Below, piece after piece: positions 1-9,349 of a DNA stretch of 64,000 bases. Positions within the stretch are counted from its first letter, which is position 1; the number at the start of each line of letters is the position of its first letter. Under the pieces are notes generated by a model that saw only the letters and a list, made by a program, of their open reading frames with translations, was not told where the DNA came from and did not search any database. This DNA is from an uncultured Polaribacter sp. (GTDB lineage: Bacteria; Bacteroidota; Bacteroidia; Flavobacteriales; Flavobacteriaceae): NCBI RefSeq assembly GCF_947496195.1, contig NZ_CANMBY010000004.1, positions 62,001-126,000 on the forward strand. The letters are read 5' to 3'. The position numbers and the translations under genes are program-made.

Positions 1-499
1 TAAGATAGTAAGTGTTTTTGTCTAAAAATTTATAGTACACAAAAGACTCATTTAATTTTTTTCGTTTATTTTTTTTATTTTTTTTAAAAAAATTAAATTG
101 TTCGTTTTTGTAAATAACTTCTAAGTAACCAAGTGTTTCTGAGTTTATAAAATCTTTTTTATACAATTCGAAATTGCTAACTAAAGCATTCTCTAATGCA
201 ATTTGATTTTTGTTTTTTACAATTAAAAGATCTTCAGAGGTATTGTATTTTAAGTAGACATTGTAGAAGGTTTTATTTTGATAAGTAACATTACCTTTTA
301 CAAAATCATTTTTTACAAAATATTGATGATTGTTATCAAGCGTTCTATATTTTTCTGAGTAATATTTACCATAACTTAAAGCTGTGTTTTCGAGTCCTAT
401 AATTTCATCATATAAATTATAGGCAGCTTTGGTTTCATTAGAAACTTGCGAATATATTGACATTGAAAAAAACAATGCAATAGCAAAATGTATTTTCAT
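1..499 (-). CDS. Secreted hypothetical protein, 3' end beyond window
   Basis: Partial gene: the ATG is at 497-499 (minus strand) and the frame stays open to the window edge, giving 166 visible residues. It begins with a typical Bacteroidota signal peptide (MKIHFAIALFFSMSIYSQ). The mature part is rich in Lys, Asn and Tyr, with a very basic stretch around residues 138-150. I recognise no family. It lies downstream of dnaN on the same strand but is separated from it by a strong hairpin at 588-617, so it is probably transcribed on its own. Confidence 0.75.
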   Translation of the reverse strand, partial: MKIHFAIALFFSMSIYSQVSNETKAAYNLYDEIIGLENTALSYGKYYSEKYRTLDNNHQYFVKNDFVKGNVTYQNKTFYNVYLKYNTSEDLLIVKNKNQIALENALVSNFELYKKDFINSETLGYLEVIYKNEQFNFFKKNKKNKRKKLNESFVYYKFLDKNTYYL

Positions 500-587
500 T
501 AAAGTGGTTAACTGATTAGAGTAAAAGTAAAAAAAAGATTGAATTGGCCTTGATAAAAATTCTTTTATTTTTAAATAGTTGAAATAA

Positions 588-617
588 AAAAACCACAACT
601 AAAAAGTTGTGGTTTTT
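588..617. terminator. Bidirectional intrinsic terminator after dnaN
   Basis: Perfect 13-bp inverted repeat (588-600 and 605-617) with a 4-base A loop. It is flanked by A- and T-runs, so it can act in either direction. It lies 25 bp past the dnaN stop. Confidence 0.85.
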
Positions 618-641
618 ACTATTTATATTGGTTGTTTAAAA

Positions 642-1760
642 TTAGTTGTTTAGCATAACTGGCATTACTAACATCGTTACTTTCTCTCCTTCATCTGTGC
701 CATCAATTGGAGTTAAAATACCTGCTCTGTTTGGTAAACTCATTTCAATTAAAACTTCATTAGAGTTTAAGTTGTTTAACATTTCACTTAAAAAACGTGA
801 GTTAAAGCCAATTTGCATATCATCTCCTTGATAATCGCAACTTAAACGTTCGTCAGCTTTATTTGCAAAATCTAAATCTTCAGCAGAAATATTTAATTCT
901 GTTCCTGCCATTTTTAAACGAATTTGGTGTGTAGTTTTACTAGAGAAAATAGAAACACGTCTTACAGAGTTTAAAAAAGAAGCTCTGTCTACTGTTAATT
1001 TGTTTGGATTTTCTTTAGGAATTACAGCTTCGTAATTTGGATATTTACCATCAATTAATCTACATACTAAAACTATATTGTCAAAAGTAAACTTAGCATT
1101 AGCATCATTGTATTCAATAGTTACTTCACTTTCAGAACCACCTAAAATACCTTTTAATAAATTTAAAGGTTTTTTGGGCATAATAAATTCTGCTGTTTGG
1201 TCTGCAGTAACATCTGTTCTAGAGTATTTTACTAATTTATGTGCATCAGTAGCAACAAAAGTTAAGCTTTGAGAACTAAACTGAAAAAATACACCACTCA
1301 TTACTGGGCGCAAATCATCATTACCTGCAGCAAAAATTGTTTTAGAAATTGCAGTACCTAAAATATGAGCTGGTACTACTGTTTTACTCGGACTTGGTAA
1401 ACTTACAGCTTTTGGAAATTCATCACCTCCAAAATAAGCCATATCGTATTTACCTTGGTCAGAACTTATTTCTATTGTGCTATCACCTTCTGTTTTAAAC
1501 GTTAAAGGCTGGTCAGGAAAAGTTTTTAAAGTATCTAATAATAAACGTGCAGAAACTGCTATAGATCCAGAACTATCACTCTCTACATCTACTACAGAAC
1601 TCATAGTAGTTTCTAAATCTGATGCAGAAACTTTTAATTGATTTTCAGATAGTTCAAACAAAAAGTTGTCTAAAATAGGTAGAGTGTTGTTGTTGTTTAT
1701 TACGCCACCTAAAACTTGTAACTGTTTTAGCAATTGCGAACTAGATACAATAAATTTCAT
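642..1760 (-). CDS. dnaN: DNA polymerase III subunit beta (sliding clamp)
   Basis: Ring-shaped processivity clamp that tethers DNA polymerase III to template DNA and is a hub for replication and repair proteins. At 372 residues it has the usual length for three tandem clamp domains of about 120 residues each. It opens with the family-typical MKFIVSSSQLLKQLQVLGG and ends with the MPVMLNN tail (family: MPM/V-R/L). Start ATG at 1760. It is not next to dnaA here, which is common in Bacteroidota. A TATATTTG element (minus strand, 1789-1796) is a plausible -7 promoter. Identification is secure. Confidence 0.97.
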   Translation of the reverse strand: MKFIVSSSQLLKQLQVLGGVINNNNTLPILDNFLFELSENQLKVSASDLETTMSSVVDVESDSSGSIAVSARLLLDTLKTFPDQPLTFKTEGDSTIEISSDQGKYDMAYFGGDEFPKAVSLPSPSKTVVPAHILGTAISKTIFAAGNDDLRPVMSGVFFQFSSQSLTFVATDAHKLVKYSRTDVTADQTAEFIMPKKPLNLLKGILGGSESEVTIEYNDANAKFTFDNIVLVCRLIDGKYPNYEAVIPKENPNKLTVDRASFLNSVRRVSIFSSKTTHQIRLKMAGTELNISAEDLDFANKADERLSCDYQGDDMQIGFNSRFLSEMLNNLNSNEVLIEMSLPNRAGILTPIDGTDEGEKVTMLVMPVMLNN

Positions 1761-1788
1761 TGATTTTTATTTCTATAAATTAGTATTA

Positions 1789-1796
1789 CAAATATA
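1789..1796 (-). promoter_or_regulatory. Putative -7 element for dnaN
   Basis: On the minus strand this reads TATATTTG, an exact match to the Bacteroidota -7 consensus TAnnTTTG, 29 bp before the dnaN start. No clear -33 TTG is seen. Confidence 0.4.
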
Positions 1797-1907
1797 GGTT
1801 TAATAAGTGATTTTTAAAATTAATTTATTAACAGGTTATGAGCATTTTGTTGATGAAACAGAAACGTTATAATTATGTTAAAGCCACTATTTCGACTTTA
1901 AAAAAGT

Positions 1908-1915
1908 TACTTTTG
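1908..1915 (+). promoter_or_regulatory. Putative -7 element for the PIG-L operon
   Basis: TACTTTTG matches TAnnTTTG and lies 24 bp before the ATG at 1939. The -33 region is not recognisable. Confidence 0.4.
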
Positions 1916-1938
1916 TTACTACTTATTAAACCAATCAA

Positions 1939-4455
1939 ATGAAAAAAATATATTTTTTTACCCTTTCATTTTTATTGATTTCTATATCAAGTTTGGCTCA
2001 AAAGCCTCAAAAGTTAGCCTCTAATCAGATTTACGAAAAAGTACAAAAACTAAATTTTTTAGGTACAGCTTTATATATAGCAGCCCATCCAGATGACGAG
2101 AATACAAGGCTTATAGCATATTTAGCAAATAATACAAAAGCAAGAACAGGTTATTTGTCTTTAACAAGAGGAGATGGAGGACAAAATTTAATTGGTCCAG
2201 AAATAAGAGAATTATTAGGTGTTATAAGAACACAAGAATTATTAGCTGCAAGACGTGTAGATGGTGGAGAACAAATGTTTACTAGAGCAAATGATTTTGG
2301 GTATTCTAAACATCCAGATGAAACATTAAAAATTTGGGATAAACAAAAAGTATTAAGTGATGTTGTTTGGGCAATTAGAACTTTTAAGCCAGATGTAATT
2401 ATAAATCGATTTAATCATAGAACTCCTGGTTCTACACATGGTCATCATACAAGTTCTGCTATGTTAAGTGTAGAAGCTTTTGATAAAGTAGGAGACTCAA
2501 CCCAATTTAAAAGTCAATTAGCTTTCACCAAAACATGGCAACCAAAACGTTTATTTTTTAATACTTCTTCTTGGTTTTTTAGAGATAGAACTCAGTTTCT
2601 AGAAGCTTCTAAAAACTTTACAAAGTTAGACGTGGGTGTTTATTATCCTTTAAAAGGATTATCTAATAACGAGTTAGCTTCCATAGCAAGTAGTCAACAT
2701 TTATGTCAAGGTTTTGGTAGATTATCAACAAGAGGTTCTCAAGACGAATACCTAGAGTTTTTAAAAGGTGATGCATTAAAAGATAAAAACGATATTTTTT
2801 CTGGAATTAATACTACTTGGAATCGTATTGAGGGTGGAGGAAAAATTGGAGACATTTTATATGATGTAGAAGAGAATTTCGATTTTGTAAATCCTTCTAA
2901 ACATTTACCACAACTATTAGATGCTTATCAATTAATTAATGAATTAGATGATGATTATTGGAAAGCCATCAAAAAGAAGCAAATTTTAGAAATAATTGAA
3001 GCTTGTGCAGGTCTATATTTAGAGGTTTCAGCAGAAAGCTCATTTACCATCCCAAATTCTAAAATTAATGTGAATATTGAGGTTTTAAATAGAAATGAAA
3101 CTCCAGTAAAATTAATTTCTATCACATCAAAAATTAATAATAAAAAGGTATTTAAAGGGTTAGACTTAGAGCCTAATAAAAGAGTTAATTTTAAAGAAAG
3201 TATACAGTTAGAAACAAATCAATATTCTGACCCATATTGGTTAAAAGAAGAATGGTCTTTAGGAATGTATAAAGTCGATAATCAAAAACTAATTGGTAAG
3301 CCAGAAACTGAAAAACAAACTAAAGTAGATTTTGATTTAATCATAAATAATGTACCTGTAACCATTACTAAAAATATGGTTAGAAGATATGCAGAACGTG
3401 ATAAAGGGGAAATTTATGAACCTTTCGAAATTTTACCAAAAGTAACTACAAGATTAAAAAATAAAGTACTTATTTTTTCTGATAGTGTTGCTAAAAAAGT
3501 AGAGGTACAAGTTAGGGCAGGAGCCAATTATATTAATGGAGAAGTCCGTTTAAAAGCACCTAAAGGTTGGCAAGTATCACCTGAATTTATTCCTTTTAAT
3601 ATTGCACAAAGAAAAGATATTCAAAAAGTTGTTTTTACTGTAACTCCTCCAAAAAATGAATCTGAAGGCACTTTAGAAGTTGTAGCTTCTGTTGGTGCAA
3701 AACAATACACAAAAGAATTAGTAGAAATTAATTACAATCATATTCCAAAACAGTCTGTTTTACTTAAATCTAAAGCCAAAATTGTTCGTTTAAACATTCA
3801 AAAAATTGGTAATTATATTGGCTATATTAAAGGTGCTGGAGATGTTGTGCCAGAAAGTTTACGACAAATTGGATATACAGTTGTAGCTATAAATCCTTCA
3901 GAGATTAACGAAAGTAATTTAAAAAAATACGATGCTATTGTTTTGGGTATTCGTGCCTATAATGTGGTAAAAGAACTAAAGTTTAAGCAGAAGTTTTTAT
4001 TAGATTATGTAAAAGAAGGGGGTAATATGATTGTGCAGTACAATACCAATAGAAATGTAGATGTACAAGCACCTTATACCTTAAAATTATCTAGAGATAG
4101 AGTTACAGATGAAAATGCAGAAATAACAGTTTTAGATCCAGATAATTCTTTGTTAAACTTTCCGAATAAAATAACAGATACAGATTATAAAGGTTGGGTT
4201 CAAGAAAGAGGTTTGTATTTTCCAAATATTTGGAGTGAGCAATACACCCCTGTTTTTGCTATGAATGATAAAGGCGAAACTCCAAAGATGGGTAGTTTAC
4301 TAATAGCTAAATATGGAAAAGGAAATTACATCTACACAGGCTTAAGTTTCTTTAGAGAATTACCTGCAGGTGTTTCAGGGGCTTATAAATTATTTGCGAA
4401 CATGCTTTCTGTGGGTAAAGAAAAAATTGAAGTAAAATCAGAAATTAACAAATAA
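1939..4455 (+). CDS. Secreted PIG-L family deacetylase with C-terminal glutamine-amidotransferase-like domain
   Basis: 838 residues with a signal peptide ending near ...SSLAQ (residue 21). The PIG-L/LmbE metal-binding signature AAHPDDE is at residues 48-54, followed by a second metal-ligand cluster HGHHTSS near residue 173; this fold removes N-acetyl groups from GlcNAc-type sugars. A middle beta-sandwich-like region (about 360-600) precedes a C-terminal domain (about 630-830) resembling class I glutamine amidotransferase/ThuA folds. It is the first gene of an operon with a sodium symporter and an oxidoreductase, suggesting extracytoplasmic processing of an acetylated sugar whose product is imported. 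The substrate cannot be read from sequence. Confidence 0.88.
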   Translation: MKKIYFFTLSFLLISISSLAQKPQKLASNQIYEKVQKLNFLGTALYIAAHPDDENTRLIAYLANNTKARTGYLSLTRGDGGQNLIGPEIRELLGVIRTQELLAARRVDGGEQMFTRANDFGYSKHPDETLKIWDKQKVLSDVVWAIRTFKPDVIINRFNHRTPGSTHGHHTSSAMLSVEAFDKVGDSTQFKSQLAFTKTWQPKRLFFNTSSWFFRDRTQFLEASKNFTKLDVGVYYPLKGLSNNELASIASSQHLCQGFGRLSTRGSQDEYLEFLKGDALKDKNDIFSGINTTWNRIEGGGKIGDILYDVEENFDFVNPSKHLPQLLDAYQLINELDDDYWKAIKKKQILEIIEACAGLYLEVSAESSFTIPNSKINVNIEVLNRNETPVKLISITSKINNKKVFKGLDLEPNKRVNFKESIQLETNQYSDPYWLKEEWSLGMYKVDNQKLIGKPETEKQTKVDFDLIINNVPVTITKNMVRRYAERDKGEIYEPFEILPKVTTRLKNKVLIFSDSVAKKVEVQVRAGANYINGEVRLKAPKGWQVSPEFIPFNIAQRKDIQKVVFTVTPPKNESEGTLEVVASVGAKQYTKELVEINYNHIPKQSVLLKSKAKIVRLNIQKIGNYIGYIKGAGDVVPESLRQIGYTVVAINPSEINESNLKKYDAIVLGIRAYNVVKELKFKQKFLLDYVKEGGNMIVQYNTNRNVDVQAPYTLKLSRDRVTDENAEITVLDPDNSLLNFPNKITDTDYKGWVQERGLYFPNIWSEQYTPVFAMNDKGETPKMGSLLIAKYGKGNYIYTGLSFFRELPAGVSGAYKLFANMLSVGKEKIEVKSEINK

Positions 4456-4562
4456 TGAAACCAGAAAAATATACTTGGAAAAAAGAATATACCATTGTTT
4501 TGGTGGCTAATGTTATTTACTTAATTGTTTTTTACTTAATTACCAATCATTTTACAAATTAA
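4455..4562 (+). CDS. Small membrane peptide between PIG-L protein and symporter
   Basis: A 35-residue ORF whose ATG shares one base with the preceding stop (TAATG), ending 3 bp before the symporter start. The N-terminus is charged (MKPEKYTWKKEY) and followed by one hydrophobic helix of about 19 residues (TIVLVANVIYLIVFYLI). The overlap, tight packing and single membrane span argue for a real gene, perhaps a symporter accessory subunit. That role is inference. Confidence 0.7.
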   Translation: MKPEKYTWKKEYTIVLVANVIYLIVFYLITNHFTN

Positions 4563-4565
4563 TCT

Positions 4566-6266
4566 ATGGAAATAGCCAGTAAATTACATGAAATAGATTG
4601 GATAATATTATCGATAACTTTATTGTTTATCGTGGTTTATGGTACTTATGTAACACGTAAAAATTCTAATGTTACAGATTATATAAAGGGTGGTAATGAT
4701 ACAAAATGGTGGACCATTGGTTTGTCTGTTATGGCTACTCAAGCTAGTGCAATTACGTTCTTATCAACTCCAGGTCAAGCTTTTCATAGTGGTATGGGTT
4801 TTGTGCAATTCTATTTTGGATTGCCTATTGCAATGGTTGTTATTTGTGTAGTTTTTATACCTATTTACCACAAGTTAAAAGTGTATACAGCCTACGAATT
4901 TCTAGAAGGTAGGTTTGATGCAAAAACCAGAACATTAACAGCTATTTTATTTTTAATTCAAAGAGGATTAGCAGCAGGTATAACCATTTTTGCACCAGCT
5001 ATTATTTTAAGTGCAGTATTAGGTTGGGATTTATTATCACTAAATATCATCATTGGTTTTTTAGTAATTATTTATACAGTTTCTGGAGGTACAAAAGCCG
5101 TAAATGTTACTCAAAAACAACAAATGATTGTGATTTTTTTAGGAATGCTAATTGCATTTTTTATGATTTTGAGTCAGTTGCCAGAAGATATTACATTCTC
5201 TAAAGCCTTAACTATTGCAGGTGCTAGTGATAAGATGCAAGTGCTAGATTTTTCTTTCGATTTAAATAACAGATATACAGTTTGGACAGGTTTTATAGGG
5301 GGTACTTTTTTAATGCTATCTTATTTTGGTACAGATCAAAGTCAAGTGCAGCGTTATTTGTCTGGTAAATCTGTTAGAGAAAGTCAATTAGGTTTAATTT
5401 TTAATGGCTTGTTAAAAGTACCTATGCAATTCTTTATTTTGTTAGTAGGGGTTATGGTTTTTGTGTTTTATCAATTTAATGCATCACCTTTAAATTTTAA
5501 TCCAAAAGTAAAAGATGAAGTTGCAAACTCTGTATATGCAGAACAATATAAAAGTCTAGAAACAGAACATATTGAGATAGAAAACAAGAAAAAGATATTA
5601 TTGGCAGATGGTTTTCAAGATAATGAAAGAACACAAATACAAGCCTTAAACAAACGCGATTTAGAACTTAAAGAATCTGCAAGAGTAATTATTGATAAGA
5701 TTGATGAAACAGCGATAGAAAAGTTAGAGTCTAATGATAAAGATTATGTGTTTATTCATTTTATTCTTAACAATTTACCTAGAGGTTTAATTGGTTTATT
5801 GTTGGCGGTTATATTATCTGCAGCAATGTCTTCTACAGCCTCAGAACTAAATGCATTAGCAAGTACAACTGCTATGGATTTATACAAACGAAATATAAAA
5901 GAAGAAAAGTCAGATGCACATTACGTAAAAGCTTCTAAGTGGTTTACTTTAGCTTGGGGTATTTTAGCCATTTTGGTAGCCTGTATTGCCAATTTGTTTG
6001 ATAATTTAATTCAGTTAGTAAATATTATAGGTTCTATTTTTTATGGTAATGTATTAGGTATTTTTCTACTAGCATTTTTCATAAAATATGTAAAAGGTAA
6101 TGCAGTATTTATTGCTGCAATTATAACTCAAACCATAATTATTATTACCTGGTATTTAGATGTATTGCCCTATTTATGGTTAAATTTATTAGGTTGTATT
6201 TTAGTAATGAGTATTGCTGTTTTACTACAATCTTTTACAAGAAAGCAAACATTAACAAATGGCTAA
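4566..6266 (+). CDS. Sodium:solute symporter (SSS family)
   Basis: 566-residue polytopic membrane protein with about 13 hydrophobic segments. SSS-family features include the early TM1-TM2 region (WWTIGLSVMATQASAITFLS) and the GLIGLLLAVILSAAMSSTASELNALAS segment that carries sodium-site residues late in the protein. A charged soluble insert occupies about residues 315-390, as in Bacteroidota members of this family. It probably couples sodium influx to uptake of a sugar or sugar acid; operon partners (PIG-L protein, Gfo/Idh/MocA oxidoreductase) favour an amino-sugar-type substrate, which is inference. Confidence 0.92.
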   Translation: MEIASKLHEIDWIILSITLLFIVVYGTYVTRKNSNVTDYIKGGNDTKWWTIGLSVMATQASAITFLSTPGQAFHSGMGFVQFYFGLPIAMVVICVVFIPIYHKLKVYTAYEFLEGRFDAKTRTLTAILFLIQRGLAAGITIFAPAIILSAVLGWDLLSLNIIIGFLVIIYTVSGGTKAVNVTQKQQMIVIFLGMLIAFFMILSQLPEDITFSKALTIAGASDKMQVLDFSFDLNNRYTVWTGFIGGTFLMLSYFGTDQSQVQRYLSGKSVRESQLGLIFNGLLKVPMQFFILLVGVMVFVFYQFNASPLNFNPKVKDEVANSVYAEQYKSLETEHIEIENKKKILLADGFQDNERTQIQALNKRDLELKESARVIIDKIDETAIEKLESNDKDYVFIHFILNNLPRGLIGLLLAVILSAAMSSTASELNALASTTAMDLYKRNIKEEKSDAHYVKASKWFTLAWGILAILVACIANLFDNLIQLVNIIGSIFYGNVLGIFLLAFFIKYVKGNAVFIAAIITQTIIIITWYLDVLPYLWLNLLGCILVMSIAVLLQSFTRKQTLTNG

Positions 6267-7230
6267 AATTATAAAATGGGGAATTTTAGGATTAGGTAAA
6301 ATTGCTCATAAATTTGCTTCAGATTTAGCAAAAGTTCAAGATGCAGAGTTGTATGCAGTAGCTTCTAGAAATGCTTTAAAATCTAAAGAATTTAAAGCAC
6401 AATATAAAGCTACTAAAGCCTATAGTTCTTATGAAGATATAGCAAAAGATACTTCAGTAGATGCTGTGTATATAGCTACACCTCATGCTTTTCATAAACC
6501 ACATACTATACTGTGTTTGCAGCATAAAAAAGCAGTGTTGTGCGAAAAACCTTTTGCCATGAATCTACAAGAAGTAGAAGAGATGATTGCTTGTGCTCAA
6601 GAAAATAATGTGTTGTTAATGGAAGCTTTATGGACCTATTTTTTACCACATTATCAATTTGTTATAGCGTTAGTAAAGTCAAACAAATATGGCAAGCTAA
6701 AACAATTAAAAGCAGATTTTGGTTTTTACACAGCCTACAATACTAAAAGTAGAGTGTTTAAAAAAGAAGTAGGTGGTGGTTCTTTATTAGATATTGGTAT
6801 TTACCCTATTTTTGCTGCATTATCTACTTTAGGAAAACCAGAAAGTATAAATGCTAATGCCACATTTTTTGAAAACGGGGCAGATTCAAGTTGTGATATC
6901 TCTTTTAATTATAAAAATGCAAAAGCAGAACTACATAGTACATTATTAGCAGAAACACCAACAGAAGCTATTTTTACATTTGAAAAAGCTGTGGTAACAA
7001 TTCATACACGTTTTCATGAACCTACTACAATGAGTATAGTTACAGCTAATACTACAGAAACTAAAGACTTTAATTATAAAACCATTGGCTATAGTTACGA
7101 AATAGAGCACTTTAACCAATTGCTAAGAAATCATAAAATAGAAAGTAATTTAATGACTTTTGATTTCTCTAAAACCTTAATACAAACTCTAGATAATGTT
7201 AGAGAAAAAATTGGGTTAACATATAGCTGA
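6259..7230 (+). CDS. Gfo/Idh/MocA family NAD(P)-dependent oxidoreductase
   Basis: 323 residues. The N-terminal Rossmann domain shows GILGLGKIA (residues 8-16). The family motif CEKPFAMN carries the catalytic-site lysine. The C-terminal half is the alpha/beta domain typical of sugar dehydrogenases, with GGGSLLDIGIYP. The start overlaps the symporter by 8 bp, so the genes are probably translationally coupled. Likely oxidises or reduces an imported sugar or polyol. The gene ends only 2 bp before the core of the outermost attC-like site at 7233, so the array abuts this operon directly. Confidence 0.92.
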   Translation: MAKIIKWGILGLGKIAHKFASDLAKVQDAELYAVASRNALKSKEFKAQYKATKAYSSYEDIAKDTSVDAVYIATPHAFHKPHTILCLQHKKAVLCEKPFAMNLQEVEEMIACAQENNVLLMEALWTYFLPHYQFVIALVKSNKYGKLKQLKADFGFYTAYNTKSRVFKKEVGGGSLLDIGIYPIFAALSTLGKPESINANATFFENGADSSCDISFNYKNAKAELHSTLLAETPTEAIFTFEKAVVTIHTRFHEPTTMSIVTANTTETKDFNYKTIGYSYEIEHFNQLLRNHKIESNLMTFDFSKTLIQTLDNVREKIGLTYS

Positions 7231-7232
7231 TT

Positions 7233-7367
7233 TGCTAACAGTTTCGTAAAAACTTTAGTTGGGAGTTAAATTTGTTATTATTTTTCTTTAATTCACTAGT
7301 GTTAGCAATTCTCATTAGATTAGGACATAGTTAAATACGACATAATTGTGATGATACATTGTTGTGT
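7233..7367 (-). repeat. attC-like site of cassette 19 (outer end of array, family B, decayed)
   Basis: Outermost site. Cores AAC at 7237-7239 and GTT at 7361-7363. Alignable with the sites at 11930, 16961 and 19194 (family B), but the terminal arm is reduced to GTA/TAC and the internal hairpin is degraded, suggesting an old, possibly inactive end. Confidence 0.75.
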
Positions 7368-7391
7368 GTCGTGTTTTATTCAATTTCTCTT

Positions 7392-7772
7392 TTAGTTTTT
7401 AATTCTCCAAGGTGGATTAAGTCGGTTTTCTCCACCATAAAATAAAATTAATTGATTTCCGTCAATGTCTTTTAATCTGGCTTCTCGCCACAACCAAGTT
7501 TGATCGGTTGGTTCTTGGTCAAATTTAATTCCTTTACTTTTTATGCTGTTAACTTGCTCGTCAAGATTTTCACATTCAAAATAGATATAGATTCCATCTC
7601 CTTTGGGTAGTTTATCTGTTTGATGAATTGAAAAAGTTGAGTTTCCATTAGGGCACTCAAATCGTGCATAATAGGGTAGTGCTTTTACAATTAATTTAAG
7701 TCCCAATTTTTCATAAAAGGGGATTGATTTTGTCAAATCTAATGAAGGAACTGTTATTTGGTTTAGATTCAT
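7392..7772 (-). CDS. VOC family (glyoxalase/bleomycin-resistance fold) protein, cassette 19
   Basis: 126 residues covering one full VOC module: MNLNQITVPSLDLTKSIPFY opening, a central FECPNGNSTFSIHQ strand, and the closing DIDGNQLILFYGG. This fold binds a metal or small ligand and includes glyoxalases, dioxygenases, and bleomycin and fosfomycin resistance proteins; the substrate cannot be assigned. It is the last cassette of the array. VOC proteins are known from integron cassettes elsewhere. Start at the ATG at 7772. Confidence 0.88.
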   Translation of the reverse strand: MNLNQITVPSLDLTKSIPFYEKLGLKLIVKALPYYARFECPNGNSTFSIHQTDKLPKGDGIYIYFECENLDEQVNSIKSKGIKFDQEPTDQTWLWREARLKDIDGNQLILFYGGENRLNPPWRIKN

Positions 7773-7793
7773 ATTATCTTGTTCAATTTACTT

Positions 7794-7926
7794 TACACAC
7801 GTGTTTTTATATGGTAAGTTACAGGTTGACTTGAGTTGAATTTCCGAAAGAAAATCAGACGCAGCAAAATTGCTATGATCCTTGATTAAGCGCAACAAAA
7901 ACAATTTTTTAGATACGTTTTTGAAG
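7794..7926 (-). repeat. attC-like site of cassette 18 (family D, degenerate)
   Basis: Recognisable by the internal TTTCCGAAAGAAAA hairpin and arms ATATAA/GTATCT, but both cores are changed (CAC at 7798-7800 for AAC; TTT at about 7920-7922 for GTT). Probably decayed. Confidence 0.6.
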
Positions 7927-7933
7927 TCAGTTT

Positions 7934-8290
7934 TTATTCTTTTTCTATCAAGAAATTTGCCCAATTCAGAGTGTTAAAATTTTCATTCCGATAGTTGGTT
8001 AATTCAGATTTATTAAACATCAATTCTACTTCATGTTCGGTTCGTTCAAAATTCACAATCCAAGGCGAACAAATTCTGTCTGTCAATTCAATTGATTCAG
8101 AAATCGAGTTATTTTGGTCAGCTATTTTTCCAACGATTTCAATTCGGTATGAGTTTTTCAGTTTCTCATATTTTGAGATTTCAAATCTGTTTTCACAATG
8201 CAGAGTTTCGCATATCAAATTCGCAAACTTTTTCCCTTTTTCAAGAGATTTTTGATTTTCAGTAATTAAAGTTAATCGAAAGTTCTTCAT
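7934..8290 (-). CDS. Hypothetical protein, cassette 18
   Basis: 118 residues from ATG at 8290. A longer reading to 8344 would run through the upstream attC-like site, so the internal start MKNFRLTLITENQ is preferred; GAGAA lies just before it. No signal peptide or membrane segment; a small soluble cytoplasmic protein with mixed alpha/beta character. I do not recognise the family. It is the only gene of its cassette. Confidence 0.7.
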   Translation of the reverse strand: MKNFRLTLITENQKSLEKGKKFANLICETLHCENRFEISKYEKLKNSYRIEIVGKIADQNNSISESIELTDRICSPWIVNFERTEHEVELMFNKSELTNYRNENFNTLNWANFLIEKE

Positions 8291-8303
8291 TTTCTCAATT
8301 TGT

Positions 8304-8438
8304 CTACGACGGTTTTGTATATGGTTAGTTGTGTGTTTCAGCAACTAATTTAGTAAACAAAAACGAACGCGAGAAAAATCCTTTGGAATTTTCCAAGTAG
8401 GCACTAGCCAAAGCAATTAATTTTACAACGTGTTGTAC
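8304..8438 (-). repeat. attC-like site of cassette 17 (family A, partly decayed)
   Basis: Core GTT at 8432-8434; the other core reads GAC (8308-8310) instead of AAC. The body closely matches the sites at 17824 and 21391, but the terminal arms no longer pair well. Confidence 0.8.
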
Positions 8439-8442
8439 CCAG

Positions 8443-9189
8443 TTATTTTTTCATTTCTATTAAGGTTTGAACGATTTTGTTTGAAAGGAATTCCATATTC
8501 TTTAAATGTAGATTTACGTTATAATTTAGGGTAGCTTCATTTTCAAAAACAGCAGTAGCCAAAGGTAGATTAATCAATTTTATATAAGATACGTCATCAC
8601 TATTCTTGATATAATGATCTTTAAATCCTATAAATATACCACCTGAACCTGCTAATTTTTTTAATTCCCAAATAGGGCCATTAAAATAAGATTCTCTACT
8701 ATCGTTTTGTAGATTTTGAAAATTAGATAATTCTTCATGAAATGCATTAAAATCTTTAAATAGTTCTTTATTTTTAAGCAGTGTCAAATTCCCATTCGAT
8801 TTGGCTTCATCATAGGATACTATAGACGGAAAGAAATAAACAGGTCTAAAGAATCCATCAGCCAAGACTTTGAGTGAATCAACTGAAATTGTCAGATTTG
8901 GCAAATAGGCATTATTTAGGAATGCTTTCATTTTGAACGATAAAGTGTCACTCTCCTTTATAGCAGGTTGTAACTGCTCGATGTTCCCTTCAAAATCATT
9001 TATAAGATTTATTATTAGTTCTTGCTTCTTACTTTCAAGCTTTCTGGATTCATTCCAATTATTAATTTGAAGCGCAATTAAAATCCCAATAACCACAAGA
9101 ACAATTTCACCAATTGCATAAATCAAATACTTACTAAATTTATTTTCAGAGAGCAGTTTTTGTCTAATTTTTCTAAAAAATTTAATCAT
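8443..9189 (-). CDS. DUF6090 family membrane-anchored protein, cassette 17
   Basis: 248 residues. The N-terminus MIKFFRKIRQKLLSENKFSK followed by a single membrane helix (YLIYAIGEIVLVVIGILIAL) and QINNWNE is the hallmark of the DUF6090 family, common in Flavobacteriia and of unknown function. The rest (about 200 residues) is helical and predicted outside the membrane. The next cassette inward encodes a paralogue with a nearly identical first 45 residues, suggesting duplication or sequential capture. Confidence 0.85.
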   Translation of the reverse strand: MIKFFRKIRQKLLSENKFSKYLIYAIGEIVLVVIGILIALQINNWNESRKLESKKQELIINLINDFEGNIEQLQPAIKESDTLSFKMKAFLNNAYLPNLTISVDSLKVLADGFFRPVYFFPSIVSYDEAKSNGNLTLLKNKELFKDFNAFHEELSNFQNLQNDSRESYFNGPIWELKKLAGSGGIFIGFKDHYIKNSDDVSYIKLINLPLATAVFENEATLNYNVNLHLKNMEFLSNKIVQTLIEMKK

Positions 9190-9212
9190 GGGTTAGTGTT
9201 GGTTATAATGAA

Positions 9213-9344
9213 GCATAACGGTTTTGTACAAGGTTAGTTGCGTGGTTAAGTAGTAAATTTATTAAATAATTACAGACAAATAAAATCCGCGAGGACTTTC
9301 GTAAGTAGGCTCCAACTAACAATGAATTATACACGGTGTTGTGC
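9213..9344 (-). repeat. attC-like site of cassette 16 (family A)
   Basis: Cores AAC 9217-9219 and GTT 9338-9340; internal hairpin around AATCCGCGAGGACTTTCG. Its GTTGTGCTT end matches (inverted) the far end of the same cassette at about 10101-10109. Confidence 0.88.
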
Positions 9345-9349
9345 TTTCG

